NCBI GenBank assembly: GCA_934193545.1
Contig: CAKPVL010000002.1
Coordinates: 1 to 64,000 of the forward strand
Direction: 5' to 3'
From: an uncultured Granulicatella sp.
GTDB taxonomy: Bacteria; Bacillota; Bacilli; Lactobacillales; Aerococcaceae
Length of the DNA stretch: 64,000 nt
The notes under the pieces are model-generated. The model was not told the origin of the DNA. It ran no database searches and worked only from the letters and a program-made list of their open reading frames with translations. A program made the translations under genes and the position numbers. Shown one piece after another: positions 50,769 through 61,457 of the stretch (its first letter is position 1; each line of letters starts with the position of its first letter).

Positions 50769-52493
50769 GTGAACAAGTTAAAACCTTATTTAAAGCCATA
50801 TCTGAAAGAAACGATATTGGCACCTTTATTTAAATTATTCGAAGCGATTCTGGAGTTATTTGTTCCGCTCATTATGGCGGTCATCATCGACAAAGGGATT
50901 GGAAACCAAGACACGTCCTTGATTCTTCGTCAAGGGGCCATCCTAATTGGGCTAGGAATTTTAGGCGTTGTTGTGTCGATTACCGCTCAGTATTTTGCGG
51001 CAAAAGCAGCAACTGGATTTACCGCTGATGTAAGACAGGCGCTTTTTTCAAAAATTCAATACTTTAGCTTCTCGCAACTCGATGCGCTAGGAAATGACAC
51101 TTTACTGACACGCTTGACGAGTGATATCAATCTCGTGCAAAGCGGGTTAAACATCGCGCTTCGTCTATTGCTTCGTTCACCGTTTATCGTTGGTGGGGCG
51201 ATTGTGATGGCATTTGTCGTGAATGTGCAAATGGCATGGACATTTGTCATTACGGTGCCGATTTTAGCGGTCGTCGTATTTGGGATTATTTACTGGACGA
51301 TTCCAATGTATCGCCGTGTGCAAGATCGATTAGATCGGATTATGCGCCTTGTGCATGAAAATCTGCTTGGGGTGCGTGTGATTCGTGCATTTAACCGTGA
51401 AGAAAAAGAAATTCAGTCGTTTAGAGAAGATACTGAAACATTGAATCAAGCGCAACAAAAGGTGAGTGGTCTCTCAGGAGCCATGAACCCTATTACGTTT
51501 GTGATTGTGAATGTGGCGCTTATCGTCATTCTTTATGGTGGTGCGATTAAAGTGGATACAGGGACCTTGTCGAAAGGAGACGTTATCGCTTTAACAAACT
51601 ACATGTCACAAATTCTAGTGGAGCTTGTGAAGTTCGCGAACCTTGTCGTAACGATGACAAAATCCGTAGCTAGTGCGGAACGTATCGATAATATTCTATC
51701 GATTGAGCCAGATATGGTCGAAGGAACGAAAGAGGTTCATCCTGATGGTGAAGTGGCAGTGGCGTTTAAAGACGTGACATTGACGTATCAAGGAGACCAA
51801 AATGCAGCGCTCAACCATATCTCCTTTACTGCATTGAAAGGACAAACTATCGGCGTGATTGGGGGGACTGGTAGCGGGAAATCATCTCTTGTGAATATGA
51901 TTCCTCGTTTCTATGATGCGACCCAAGGGAAAGTTGAAGTGTTCGGCAATGACGTTCGTGACTACCGATTCGCATCGATTCGTGGTGCTGTAGGAATGGT
52001 CTTACAAAAGGCGCAACTCTTCCGTGGAACGATTGCCGAGAATGTCCGTTTTGGAAATGCATCGGCTTCTACTGAGGTGGTAGAACATGCGCTCGGTGTC
52101 GCTCAAGCCAGTGAGTTTGTACAAACAAAAGAAGGCGGACTGGATTATGGCATCGAACAAAATGGGCGCAATTTATCCGGTGGGCAAAAACAACGGATGA
52201 CGATTGCGCGTGCGATTGCCAAACAAGCACCGATTTTAATCCTTGATGATAGTGCTTCGGCATTGGACTTTGCGACCGATGCGAAATTGCGTGAGGCCAT
52301 CAAGAACCAAACGCCACGTCCAACGACCTTTATCGTGTCGCAACGGGCGGCTTCTGTGCAGTATGCAGACTTAATTCTCGTTTTAGATGAAGGAAATCTT
52401 GTCGGCAAAGGCACGCATGAAGAGCTTTTAGCGAACAATGAAATTTACCAAGAAATTTACTATTCACAATTTCCAAAGGAGGATGAAGCATGA
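50769..52493 (+). CDS. heterodimeric multidrug-type ABC exporter, subunit 1 (degenerate ATP site)
   Basis: The 574-residue half-transporter has six membrane segments, then an ATPase domain with Walker A GGTGSGKSS and a canonical signature LSGGQKQRMTIARA. Its Walker B reads ILILDDSASALD, with Asp in place of the catalytic Glu. That is the mark of the BmrC/LmrC-type subunit in heterodimers. The GTG start at 50769 has AAGGAAG seven bases upstream. It overlaps the second subunit by four bases (ATGA). Substrates are probably hydrophobic drugs or lipids, by family. Confidence 0.88.
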   Translation: MNKLKPYLKPYLKETILAPLFKLFEAILELFVPLIMAVIIDKGIGNQDTSLILRQGAILIGLGILGVVVSITAQYFAAKAATGFTADVRQALFSKIQYFSFSQLDALGNDTLLTRLTSDINLVQSGLNIALRLLLRSPFIVGGAIVMAFVVNVQMAWTFVITVPILAVVVFGIIYWTIPMYRRVQDRLDRIMRLVHENLLGVRVIRAFNREEKEIQSFREDTETLNQAQQKVSGLSGAMNPITFVIVNVALIVILYGGAIKVDTGTLSKGDVIALTNYMSQILVELVKFANLVVTMTKSVASAERIDNILSIEPDMVEGTKEVHPDGEVAVAFKDVTLTYQGDQNAALNHISFTALKGQTIGVIGGTGSGKSSLVNMIPRFYDATQGKVEVFGNDVRDYRFASIRGAVGMVLQKAQLFRGTIAENVRFGNASASTEVVEHALGVAQASEFVQTKEGGLDYGIEQNGRNLSGGQKQRMTIARAIAKQAPILILDDSASALDFATDAKLREAIKNQTPRPTTFIVSQRAASVQYADLILVLDEGNLVGKGTHEELLANNEIYQEIYYSQFPKEDEA

Positions 52494-54235
52494 GACAGAC
52501 AACTCAATGGGAAACGATTCGTAAAGTTCTCCGCTACATCCGTCGCTATCGCATCTACTTTGTAGCGTCGATTCTTTTGGCGAGTGTGAATGTATTCGGA
52601 ACGTTAATGATTCCAAAATTAGTCGGAGAAGCAGTGGACCAAATGTTAGATACGGGCCAAGTGTTCTATGCAGGACTATTTGCCATCCTCTGGCAAATTG
52701 CACTCTTTACAGCAGTGGCAGCTATCGCGCAGTGGTTTATGAACCTCAGCAATAACAAGATGACGTACTCGGTTGTGCGGGACCTTCGTAGAGACGCGCT
52801 TGAAAAAATCGAAACCTTACCGCTCAGTTATTTAGATATCCACCCAGCTGGAGAAATCGAGAGCCGTATTATCGCAGACGCGGATCAATTCGCGGACGGG
52901 CTATTGATGGGATTCACGCAGTTGTTTACGGGTGTGATGACGATTCTAGGAACGTTAATCTTTATGCTCAGCGTCAATGTGACACTGACCCTCGTAGTAG
53001 TGGTGGTGACGCCAGTATCCTTTGTCATGGCCAGCTTTGTTGCGAAGAAATCCTATCATTTCTTTAAACAACAGTCGGAAATTCGTGGCGACCAAACCGC
53101 CTATATGAATGAGATGATTGAGGGAACACGAGTGGTGACGGCCTTCCAGCAACAAGAAAAAGTCATCGAGGACTTCTCGGTGATTAATAAGAACCTAACG
53201 GATGTGTCGCTCAAGGCTATTTTCTTCTCGAGCATCACAAATCCGGCAACGCGCTTTGTCAATAGTATTGTCTACACCAGTGTGGGCGTGTTCGGGGCGT
53301 TCTTTGTCATTAGCGGTGGCGTGACGGTCGGGCAACTATCAGCCTTCCTCAGTTACGCCAACCAATATACGAAACCATTCAATGAGATTTCAGGTGTGAT
53401 TACCGAATTGCAAAATGCGATTGCCTGTGCTAACCGCGTATTTGAACTGTTGGAACAACCTTCTGAACGTCCAGAACGTGAGGATGCTGTGTCTCCTGAA
53501 AGTTTCGACGGAGCGGTGGAATTTAGCCATGTGGACTTCTCTTACGTGAAAGACCAACCGCTCATTGAAGACTTCTCGCTGGATGTCAAACCAGGGCAAC
53601 GCGTGGCGATTGTTGGTCCAACCGGAAGTGGAAAGACGACCTTGATTAACTTATTGATGCGTTTCTATGAGATTAATAGTGGAAAATTAGCGATCGATAG
53701 CCATTCGATTGAAGACATCACCCGTCATTCACTGCGAAACGGATTTGGAATGGTGCTTCAAGAAACATGGCTTCAAACGGGAACCGTTCGTGAAAATATC
53801 ACGATGGGAAATCCGACGATTAGCGAAGAAGAGATGATTCGCATCGCCAAACTCTGTCATATTCATGGGTTTGTGAGCCGTCTGCCGCAAGGGTATTATA
53901 CGGTAATTTCGGATGACGGTGGGGACTTCTCGCAAGGGCAAAAACAATTGCTCTGCATTGCGCGCGTGATGATGGGACAACCCAATATGCTGATTCTCGA
54001 TGAGGCAACGTCTTCCATCGATACGCGTACCGAGTTGAAGATTCAAGAAGCCTTCCAACATCTGATGGAAGGACGCACGAGCTTTATCGTGGCACACCGC
54101 TTGTCGACGATTCGTACCGCGGATGTGATTCTCGTCTTAAAAGACGGACATGTCATTGAAAAAGGAAATCATGCCAGCTTAATGGAGCAACGTGGATTTT
54201 ACTACAATCTCTATCAAAGTCAGTGGCAACATTAA
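52490..54235 (+). CDS. heterodimeric multidrug-type ABC exporter, subunit 2
   Basis: The 581-residue partner has Walker A GPTGSGKTT and a normal Walker B with catalytic Glu (MLILDEATSSID). Its signature is degenerate, FSQGQKQLLCIAR instead of LSGGQ. Together the two subunits make one complete ATP site (Walker A/B of subunit 2 with the signature of subunit 1) and one inactive site, as in BmrCD, LmrCD and TM287/288. It starts at ATG behind AAAGGAGGATGAAGC, inside the end of the first gene. The operon ends at a strong terminator. Confidence 0.9.
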   Translation: MRQTTQWETIRKVLRYIRRYRIYFVASILLASVNVFGTLMIPKLVGEAVDQMLDTGQVFYAGLFAILWQIALFTAVAAIAQWFMNLSNNKMTYSVVRDLRRDALEKIETLPLSYLDIHPAGEIESRIIADADQFADGLLMGFTQLFTGVMTILGTLIFMLSVNVTLTLVVVVVTPVSFVMASFVAKKSYHFFKQQSEIRGDQTAYMNEMIEGTRVVTAFQQQEKVIEDFSVINKNLTDVSLKAIFFSSITNPATRFVNSIVYTSVGVFGAFFVISGGVTVGQLSAFLSYANQYTKPFNEISGVITELQNAIACANRVFELLEQPSERPEREDAVSPESFDGAVEFSHVDFSYVKDQPLIEDFSLDVKPGQRVAIVGPTGSGKTTLINLLMRFYEINSGKLAIDSHSIEDITRHSLRNGFGMVLQETWLQTGTVRENITMGNPTISEEEMIRIAKLCHIHGFVSRLPQGYYTVISDDGGDFSQGQKQLLCIARVMMGQPNMLILDEATSSIDTRTELKIQEAFQHLMEGRTSFIVAHRLSTIRTADVILVLKDGHVIEKGNHASLMEQRGFYYNLYQSQWQH

Positions 54236-54245
54236 CAATAAAAAG

Positions 54246-54281
54246 AAGCGTAGGCTCTATAAAAAGAGTCTACGCTTTTTT
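54246..54281 (+). terminator. terminator of the ABC exporter operon
   Basis: AAGCGTAGGCTCT / AGAGTCTACGCTT stem followed by six T; the flanking A run may make it work for the convergent gene as well. Confidence 0.9.
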
Positions 54282-54327
54282 GAATTGCTGAAAGTGCAAA
54301 ATTATCATATATGATAATTTCAAAAGA

Positions 54328-56277
54328 TTATTGATTAAATTCTTCTAGAGCTAGAGACGCTTCTTCCCACTCGGCGAGAAGTGTTTCTTGGCGTTCAAGA
54401 AGGGCGCCTTCTTCGGTAGAGAGGGAAGCGGATTTATCTGGATCAGAATAGTTTTCTTCCAGTGTCATCGCCTCGTGCACTTGTTCGAGCGCCGTTTCGA
54501 TATCGTGCATCTCCGTTTCTAGTTGCTCGATGCGACGAGTGAGTGTACGAATTTGACGTTGCTCTTCTTTTGAGGCATGGTAGCTGGCTTTGGCTTCTGT
54601 CATCGGCTCGGCTGTTGTTGTTTCGACACTTTTGGCTTCTTGCAATGCGGCGAGTTCTTCTTTCTCTTGTTTTTTCTCGAGATAGTAGTCGTAGTCGCCT
54701 AAATACAATGTGCTTCCAGTTTCTTCAATCTCCAAAATGGCTGTTGCGACTTTATTGATAAAGAAACGGTCATGCGATACGAAGCAAATCGTGCCGTCGT
54801 AGTCGATAAGGGCATCTTCAAGCACTTCTTTACTGTCGATGTCCAAGTGGTTGGTAGGTTCGTCGAGCAGTAGGAAATTATCATGCTCAAGAGACAGTTT
54901 GCAAAGCGCTAAACGTGCCTTTTCACCCCCGCTAAGTTGAGCGGTTGTTTTCTCTACATCGTTTCCTGAGAAAAGGAAGCTGCCGAGAATCGAACGGACG
55001 TCTTTTTCAGGCATCGTTGAATGACGAGACCAGAGTTCTTCAAGAACTGTTTGATTCGATGAGAGGCCGGCCAAGTTTTGGTCATAGTAACCGACTTGAA
55101 CGCCAGCGCCTAAATCAATCGAGCCTTCGATTAAAGGAAGTTCACCCGTAATCGACTTCAAGAGGGTAGATTTTCCAATCCCGTTAGGTCCCACAATCGC
55201 GATGGCTTCACGCTTGCGAAGTTGGAAGGAAATCGGACCGCTCAAGGCTTCGTGGACGTAGCCGATATAAGCGTCCGTTACTTGCAATACTTGGTTTCCG
55301 GATTCGCGTTCCACGGTAAATTCAAAACGAGCAGAGCGTTGATCGCCTTTTGGTTTCTCTAAGCGTTCCATCTTCTCGAGTTTCTTACGGCGGGATTGCG
55401 CACGTTTCGTCGTTGAGGCGCGCACTAAGTTTTTCGCGATGAATTCTTCTAAGTCGTGAATCTCTTGTTGCTGCTTCTCGTAGGCCTTTTGTTTGAGTAA
55501 GTATCGTTGCTCGCGTTCTTCTAAGTAGTGCGAGTAGTTGCCCTTGTAATATTCGCAGGCCTTATGACTGATTTCATAGACTTCGTTACACACACGGTCC
55601 AAGAAGTATTGGTCGTGGGATACGATGACAAGCGCGCTACTAGAAGAGCGTAAGTAGTCTTCAAGCCACGTCAATGTCTCGATGTCCAAATGGTTCGTCG
55701 GTTCGTCTAAAATCAGTAAGTCGTGTTTCTCTAATAAAATACGAGCTAGCGCGAGACGAGTGCGTTGACCTCCAGAGAGTGATTGAATCGGTTGGTCGTA
55801 GTCTTCTGGATAGAAACGGAATCCGTGAAGCACCGTACGAATTTCAGACTCGTAGCCATACGCATTCTTCTGGTTGAGTTCTTCTTGCAGTTGGTCGTAA
55901 CGCTTTAAGGCGAGCTCATACGCAACGGGGTCACTAAGAAGGTCTGGGTCACCGAGTTGCTCAGCTGCTTTTTGCGCTTGTTTCTTCAAAGTTTCTACGT
56001 CTTCAAAGAGATGCACCATTTCTTCCCAAACCGTACGAGAAGACTCAATGGCGGCGTATTGGTCTAAATAGCCAATCGATAGGTCCTTCTTCTTTGACAC
56101 AGCGCCAAGTGAAGGTTCTTCGATACCAGCCAACATTTTTAACAGCGTGGATTTTCCAGTACCATTTCGCCCAACGATGGCAATCCGTGAATTTTCTTGA
56201 ATATGAATTGTAATATTTTCAAATAGGACTTCATCCGCAAACGTACGCGCGAGTCCTTGTCCTTGTAGTAAAATCAT
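54328..56277 (-). CDS. ydiF: ABC-F family ATPase (YdiF type)
   Basis: The 649-residue soluble protein has two ABC ATPase domains without membrane segments: Walker A GRNGTGKST and GPNGIGKST, signatures LSGGQRTRLALARI and LSGGEKARLALCKL, Walker B LILDEPTNHLDIET and LLDEPTNHLD. A charged interdomain linker (about residues 240-320) and a C-terminal coiled coil (last 110 residues) complete the ABC-F layout. Such proteins act on the ribosome. Position next to rex and groESL matches YdiF of Bacillus. The ATG at 56277 follows AAAGGACCC; a TTG five codons earlier is less likely. Confidence 0.88.
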   Translation of the reverse strand: MILLQGQGLARTFADEVLFENITIHIQENSRIAIVGRNGTGKSTLLKMLAGIEEPSLGAVSKKKDLSIGYLDQYAAIESSRTVWEEMVHLFEDVETLKKQAQKAAEQLGDPDLLSDPVAYELALKRYDQLQEELNQKNAYGYESEIRTVLHGFRFYPEDYDQPIQSLSGGQRTRLALARILLEKHDLLILDEPTNHLDIETLTWLEDYLRSSSSALVIVSHDQYFLDRVCNEVYEISHKACEYYKGNYSHYLEEREQRYLLKQKAYEKQQQEIHDLEEFIAKNLVRASTTKRAQSRRKKLEKMERLEKPKGDQRSARFEFTVERESGNQVLQVTDAYIGYVHEALSGPISFQLRKREAIAIVGPNGIGKSTLLKSITGELPLIEGSIDLGAGVQVGYYDQNLAGLSSNQTVLEELWSRHSTMPEKDVRSILGSFLFSGNDVEKTTAQLSGGEKARLALCKLSLEHDNFLLLDEPTNHLDIDSKEVLEDALIDYDGTICFVSHDRFFINKVATAILEIEETGSTLYLGDYDYYLEKKQEKEELAALQEAKSVETTTAEPMTEAKASYHASKEEQRQIRTLTRRIEQLETEMHDIETALEQVHEAMTLEENYSDPDKSASLSTEEGALLERQETLLAEWEEASLALEEFNQ

Positions 56278-56454
56278 GACGGGTCCTTTCAATGTGGTTT
56301 CAGTTTATTTTAGCATAAAAAAGAAGGGGAACAATATTGATACGCGTTCTTCTTTGCATTCACATTCACAATAGGGAGGTTGTGAAGAAAAAAGCACAAG
56401 GCTTGCTGTATATAAGCGAAATTCATAATAATTCGTGAGAGCAAGGCAAAGTGT

Positions 56455-56484
56455 TTGTGAAATAAAAAGTTGTTGTGATAGAAT
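56455..56484 (+). promoter_or_regulatory. rex promoter with Rex-like half site
   Basis: TTGTGA (56455-56460), 18 bases, extended -10 TGATAGAAT (TAGAAT 56479-56484). The -35 lies in TTGTGAAAT, one half of the Rex operator TTGTGAAAT-ATTTCACAA; the second half is poor. Autoregulation is possible. Confidence 0.5.
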
Positions 56485-56519
56485 ACGCATGGATATAAAA
56501 GAAAAAGGGAGTTTTATTC

Positions 56520-57167
56520 ATGAAAGATATTAACGAAATGAAGGAAATCGAAGTGCCACGCGCAACTGCGAAACGTTTGGCCATTTATCATCGTTACTTA
56601 CGTTTCTTGCACGATGCAGGGAAACGTCGCATCTCATCAACAGAATTAAGTGAAGCCGTAAAAGTCGATAGCGCAACAATTCGTCGTGACTTCTCATACT
56701 TTGGAGCTTTAGGAAAACGTGGATATGGATATGATGTAGAATACTTATTAGAATTCTTCAGCCATACTTTAAACCAAGATCGCCTAACAAACGTCGCTTT
56801 AGTAGGGGTTGGTAAATTAGGACAAGCGCTCTTAAACTACAACTTCCACCAAAGCAACAACGTGCGTATTAGCGCAGCGTTCGACGTAAACGAAGACATC
56901 GTTGGAACAATCCAAACAGGTGTGCCAGTTTACAGCATGGATGAAATGGTAGAACAATTGAAAGTTCAACAAATCCAAGTGGCTATCTTAACAGTGCCAC
57001 AAGATGTTGCTCAAGAAACAGCGGACCGCTTAGTAGAAGCAAATGTTCGCGGAATCTTGAACTTCACACCAATCCGCTTAGACGTACCAGAAAACGTTCG
57101 AGTTCAAAACGTGGACTTAACAAACGAACTTCAAACACTAATTTATTTCTTGGACAACCAAAAATAA
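56520..57167 (+). CDS. rex: redox-sensing transcriptional repressor Rex
   Basis: Rex senses the NADH/NAD ratio and represses fermentation and respiration genes until NADH rises. The 215-residue protein has an N-terminal winged helix ([37 protein letters not shown]) and a Rossmann domain with [12 protein letters not shown], ending in a C-terminal swapped helix. It starts behind AAAAGGGAG. Neighbours ydiF and groESL are as in Bacillus. Confidence 0.96.
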   Translation: MKDINEMKEIEVPRATAKRLAIYHRYLRFLHDAGKRRISSTELSEAVKVDSATIRRDFSYFGALGKRGYGYDVEYLLEFFSHTLNQDRLTNVALVGVGKLGQALLNYNFHQSNNVRISAAFDVNEDIVGTIQTGVPVYSMDEMVEQLKVQQIQVAILTVPQDVAQETADRLVEANVRGILNFTPIRLDVPENVRVQNVDLTNELQTLIYFLDNQK

Positions 57168-57174
57168 TCTGTTG

Positions 57175-57203
57175 AAAGGCATCCAAATAGGGTGCCTTTT
57201 TGT
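57175..57203 (+). terminator. rex terminator
   Basis: AAAGGCATCC / GGGTGCCTTT stem followed by T residues. Confidence 0.88.
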
Positions 57204-57204
57204 A

Positions 57205-57253
57205 TATAAAAATAAGCACTAATCCAATCCGATTTGCGGAGCGATTAGTGCTT
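57205..57253 (-). terminator. terminator of the small membrane protein gene
   Basis: AAGCACTAATC (57214-57224) pairs with GATTAGTGCTT (57243-57253). On the minus strand a T-rich tract follows. The stem overlaps the stop codon. Confidence 0.75.
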
Positions 57254-57508
57254 TTCTTTTGGTTCTTTATCGTCTAGTGAATCCTCGTCATCGGGAAGAT
57301 TCTCGATGAGGTTAGCGAGTTTTTTTAACTCGTTATAGGTGCGAAGCATGTTGATACTTGTTACGATGCTTGTCGTTGCGAATAGACAGCAGAATAATGT
57401 GATAAAGTCAAATCCATTTCCAGGATAATGCGTCGTTGCTAGAAAGATAAAGAAGACCGCTAATATGATTTCAAAATATAGTTTTCTAAAGAAACTTTTT
57501 CGTGTCAT
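57245..57508 (-). CDS. small two-helix membrane protein, unknown
   Basis: An 87-residue protein with a basic N-terminus (MTRKSFFRK), two membrane segments (about residues 10-27 and 33-54) and a cytoplasmic, very acidic tail. I do not recognise a family for certain; the layout resembles YrhC-like proteins. The ATG at 57508 has GGAAAGGATG nine bases upstream, better than the ATG at 57517 that touches it. It is convergent to rex and divergent from groESL. Confidence 0.65.
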   Translation of the reverse strand: MTRKSFFRKLYFEIILAVFFIFLATTHYPGNGFDFITLFCCLFATTSIVTSINMLRTYNELKKLANLIENLPDDEDSLDDKEPKEKH

Positions 57509-57570
57509 AGCAATCATCCTTTCCTGTCAAAATCTTACAAAATTCCAGACAAATAAGCAAGTATTTATTC

Positions 57571-57599
57571 TTGATTTTTCCTGACCAAATGAGTATCAT
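57571..57599 (+). promoter_or_regulatory. groESL promoter
   Basis: TTGATT (57571-57576), 17 bases, TATCAT (57594-57599), directly upstream of the CIRCE operator. Confidence 0.8.
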
Positions 57600-57610
57600 A
57601 AAACTATGAG

Positions 57611-57637
57611 TTAGCACTCAGTGTTTTTGAGTGCTAA
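57611..57637 (+). promoter_or_regulatory. CIRCE operator (HrcA site)
   Basis: A perfect CIRCE element, TTAGCACTC-N9-GAGTGCTAA, sits just after the -10. The HrcA repressor binds it and is released on heat or folding stress. hrcA is not in this window. Confidence 0.98.
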
Positions 57638-57659
57638 AAAAGATGAAGGAGGATTTCAT

Positions 57660-59563
<1,904 letters not shown>

Positions 59564-59572
59564 TAAAAGGAC

Positions 59573-59602
59573 GAGGGGTGAAAGTTTTTCACCCCTCTTT
59601 TT
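59573..59602 (+). terminator. groESL terminator
   Basis: GAGGGGTGAAA / TTTCACCCCTC stem, followed by T residues. Confidence 0.93.
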
Positions 59603-59651
59603 CTTTTTGGTTAAAAACACCGCAAGGTGCTTCTCGACAAAAGTGAACTTC

Positions 59652-59841
59652 GTTCAAAACTACGAACCCTGAAGGATTTGTTTATAGTAGCTGTAATGGG
59701 ACAACGGTTCGAGCCTGTCGTCTCTCACCTCAAAAGCCTCAAAGGAGCCGTACGGAATGACTTCCTACGGCTCCTAATTCGCATTTTGTGTTATTCCCCA
59801 TTACTGCTACTATAAAATCCTTCGTGTTCTCCGTTTTGAAC
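59652..59841 (-). repeat. long-hairpin repeat, copy F (190 bp, inverted)
   Basis: Reverse orientation. GTTCAAAAC (59652-59660) pairs with GTTTTGAAC (59833-59841), and GAAGGATTTGTTTATAGTAG pairs with CTACTATAAAATCCTTC. The large hairpin is AAAGGAGCCGTACGGAA (59741-59757) / TTCCTACGGCTCCT (59762-59775). The small hairpin is GGTGAGAG / CTCGAACC on the minus strand (59729-59722 and 59713-59706). Six T follow the right end, so it can also terminate plus-strand transcripts. Confidence 0.9.
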
Positions 59842-59970
59842 ACATTTTTTGGTGATACTTATGAAATAAGAGGATGGAATGGAGATAGTAGGAGAAAGTG
59901 CGAATCTACGGGGTTCTGCGCTTTGAACTCTTTTTTTGGGGAATACTTATAAAAAAGAGGATGGATAGAG
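59826..59970. repeat. degenerate 87-bp tandem duplication next to repeat F
   Basis: The segment starting GTTCTCCGTTTTGAACAC at 59826 recurs, with changes, as GTTCTGCGCTTTGAACTC at 59913. Both continue with a T run, GG, ATACTTAT and AAGAGGATGGA. The first unit includes the right end of copy F, so the duplication came after, or involved, the repeat. Confidence 0.7.
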
Positions 59971-60007
59971 AAAGAAAATAAGACCAACGGATATGTTGGT
60001 CTTATTT
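59968..60007 (-). terminator. terminator of the SUKH gene
   Basis: AAATAAGACCAAC (59976-59988) / GTTGGTCTTATTT (59995-60007), with T-rich sequence after it on the minus strand. Confidence 0.85.
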
Positions 60008-60013
60008 TTGTGG

Positions 60014-60718
60014 TTATGATAATAGGTCTTTGCAGTGCGCGTATTCTGGATAAGAAGAGAATTCTGCGCTGAGGAAGTCTTCGATAAAGGCGAAGCGTTC
60101 TTTATATAGCGAACGAACGGCGTCGGATTCTGTATGTTCTAAGGCGTAGGCTGTTTGCTGCAGGAAGAGTTGTGGATGGGTGTCTTGCAAGATTTCAAGC
60201 AGGCCCTCCAGCGTATCAGGGTTTTCCTGTCCGATTTGTTGCAGCAAGGTATGGATGGAAATCCAGTCTTTCATATCATACGTTATGTCTTCGGTTGTTA
60301 CCTCTAGCTGTGAGAGGAAATCATCAAAGGAGTTTGCCACTTCGAGCCATTGATCCATTTCAACATCAATCAGACGGATGCTTGGTTCATGGTCAGCGCC
60401 GTTTTGATAATCGAAGGCATAGTAAACAGGTCCGTCTTGGAAAAAGACTACGAAGTACTCAGGCAATCCGGTTACTTCTGGAGACCATCTTGCATCCAGA
60501 ATACTTGGGAAATACGAGCCTTCTGAGTAGCCGCTCAGTCCATTACAGAGGGCGTAGTCGAGGCCAAAACGCGTTGGTTCCACCGTTTTAATCTTAGTGT
60601 TTGTGAAGAATCCGGCACCCTTTTCCAAAAGAAAATCCACGTAACTCTGTGGTAGTGGAAAACGAGAGAAATTCTCCTTTGTCTGTGGAATGGGTGAGAA
60701 TAACTGATGCTGAATCAT
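60014..60718 (-). CDS. SMI1/KNR4 (SUKH)-like protein
   Basis: A 234-residue soluble acidic protein. The pattern LPQSYVDFLLEKGAG, GLSGYSEGSYFPSI, EYFVVFFQDGPVYYAFDYQ and ANSFDDFLSQL fits the SUKH superfamily. The C-terminal 70 residues are helical. Many SUKH proteins are immunity proteins against nuclease-type toxins, others have housekeeping roles; no toxin gene is next to it. The ATG at 60718 follows AGAAAGGAGCCCC; the longer frame runs through the lemA promoter. Monocistronic. Confidence 0.75.
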   Translation of the reverse strand: MIQHQLFSPIPQTKENFSRFPLPQSYVDFLLEKGAGFFTNTKIKTVEPTRFGLDYALCNGLSGYSEGSYFPSILDARWSPEVTGLPEYFVVFFQDGPVYYAFDYQNGADHEPSIRLIDVEMDQWLEVANSFDDFLSQLEVTTEDITYDMKDWISIHTLLQQIGQENPDTLEGLLEILQDTHPQLFLQQTAYALEHTESDAVRSLYKERFAFIEDFLSAEFSSYPEYAHCKDLLS

Positions 60719-60800
60719 GGGGCTCCTTTCTACTGCAAAATCCATCTTAGGATGGATGCAGAAATTTTTACGTTTTGCTACTCTATCTTTACCTACTATT

Positions 60801-60830
60801 TTACACACAAATAGGAAAATATGGTACAAT
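60801..60830 (+). promoter_or_regulatory. lemA-htpX promoter
   Basis: TTACAC (60801-60806), 18 bases, extended -10 TGGTACAAT (TACAAT 60825-60830). Confidence 0.7.
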
Positions 60831-60863
60831 GAGGGTATTAAATCTAAAGGAGAGTGTCAAAAA

Positions 60864-61424
60864 ATGACAGTAGTATGGATTGTATTAGGAGTCTTAGCAG
60901 TAATTGTTCTATGGGCAATGTTTGCATACAACGGACTCGTACAACAAAAAAACTGGGTTCAAGAAGCTTGGGCACAAATCGATGTTCAATTACAACGTCG
61001 TAACGACTTAGTTCCAAACCTTGTTGAAACAGTGAAAGGTTACGCAAAACACGAACAAGAAACATTAACTCAAGTAATTGCGATGAGAAACCAAATTGCA
61101 AACATGGGTAGCGATGTTTCACCACAAGAAAAAATGGAAGCATCTAACCAATTATCAGGTGCTTTAAAAACTATTTTCGCTTTAGCTGAAAGCTATCCTG
61201 ATTTAAAAGCGAACGACAGCTTCTTAAACTTACAAGAAGAATTGACAAACACAGAGAACAAAATCTCTTACGCTCGTCAATTATACAATTCAAGTGTTGC
61301 GAGATATAACATCTCTATTCAATCAATTCCAACAAACATTATTGCTGGTTTTGGTGGATTCACTAAAGAAGAAATGTTAGAAACTCCAGTTGAAGCTCGT
61401 AAAGTTCCTGAAGTGAAATTCTAA
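60864..61424 (+). CDS. lemA: LemA family protein
   Basis: A 186-residue protein with one N-terminal membrane segment (VVWIVLGVLAVIVLWAMFAY) and a long helical domain outside (YNGLVQQKNWVQEAWAQID, QLQRRNDLVPNLVETVKGYA). LemA proteins are widespread; the function is unclear. It lies 33 bases upstream of htpX, the usual pairing, which hints at a shared membrane quality-control role. The ATG at 60864 follows AAAGGAGAGTG. Confidence 0.95.
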   Translation: MTVVWIVLGVLAVIVLWAMFAYNGLVQQKNWVQEAWAQIDVQLQRRNDLVPNLVETVKGYAKHEQETLTQVIAMRNQIANMGSDVSPQEKMEASNQLSGALKTIFALAESYPDLKANDSFLNLQEELTNTENKISYARQLYNSSVARYNISIQSIPTNIIAGFGGFTKEEMLETPVEARKVPEVKF

Positions 61425-61457
61425 TTGACAGTTCATTAGTAGGGAGGGAGTGCTAGG

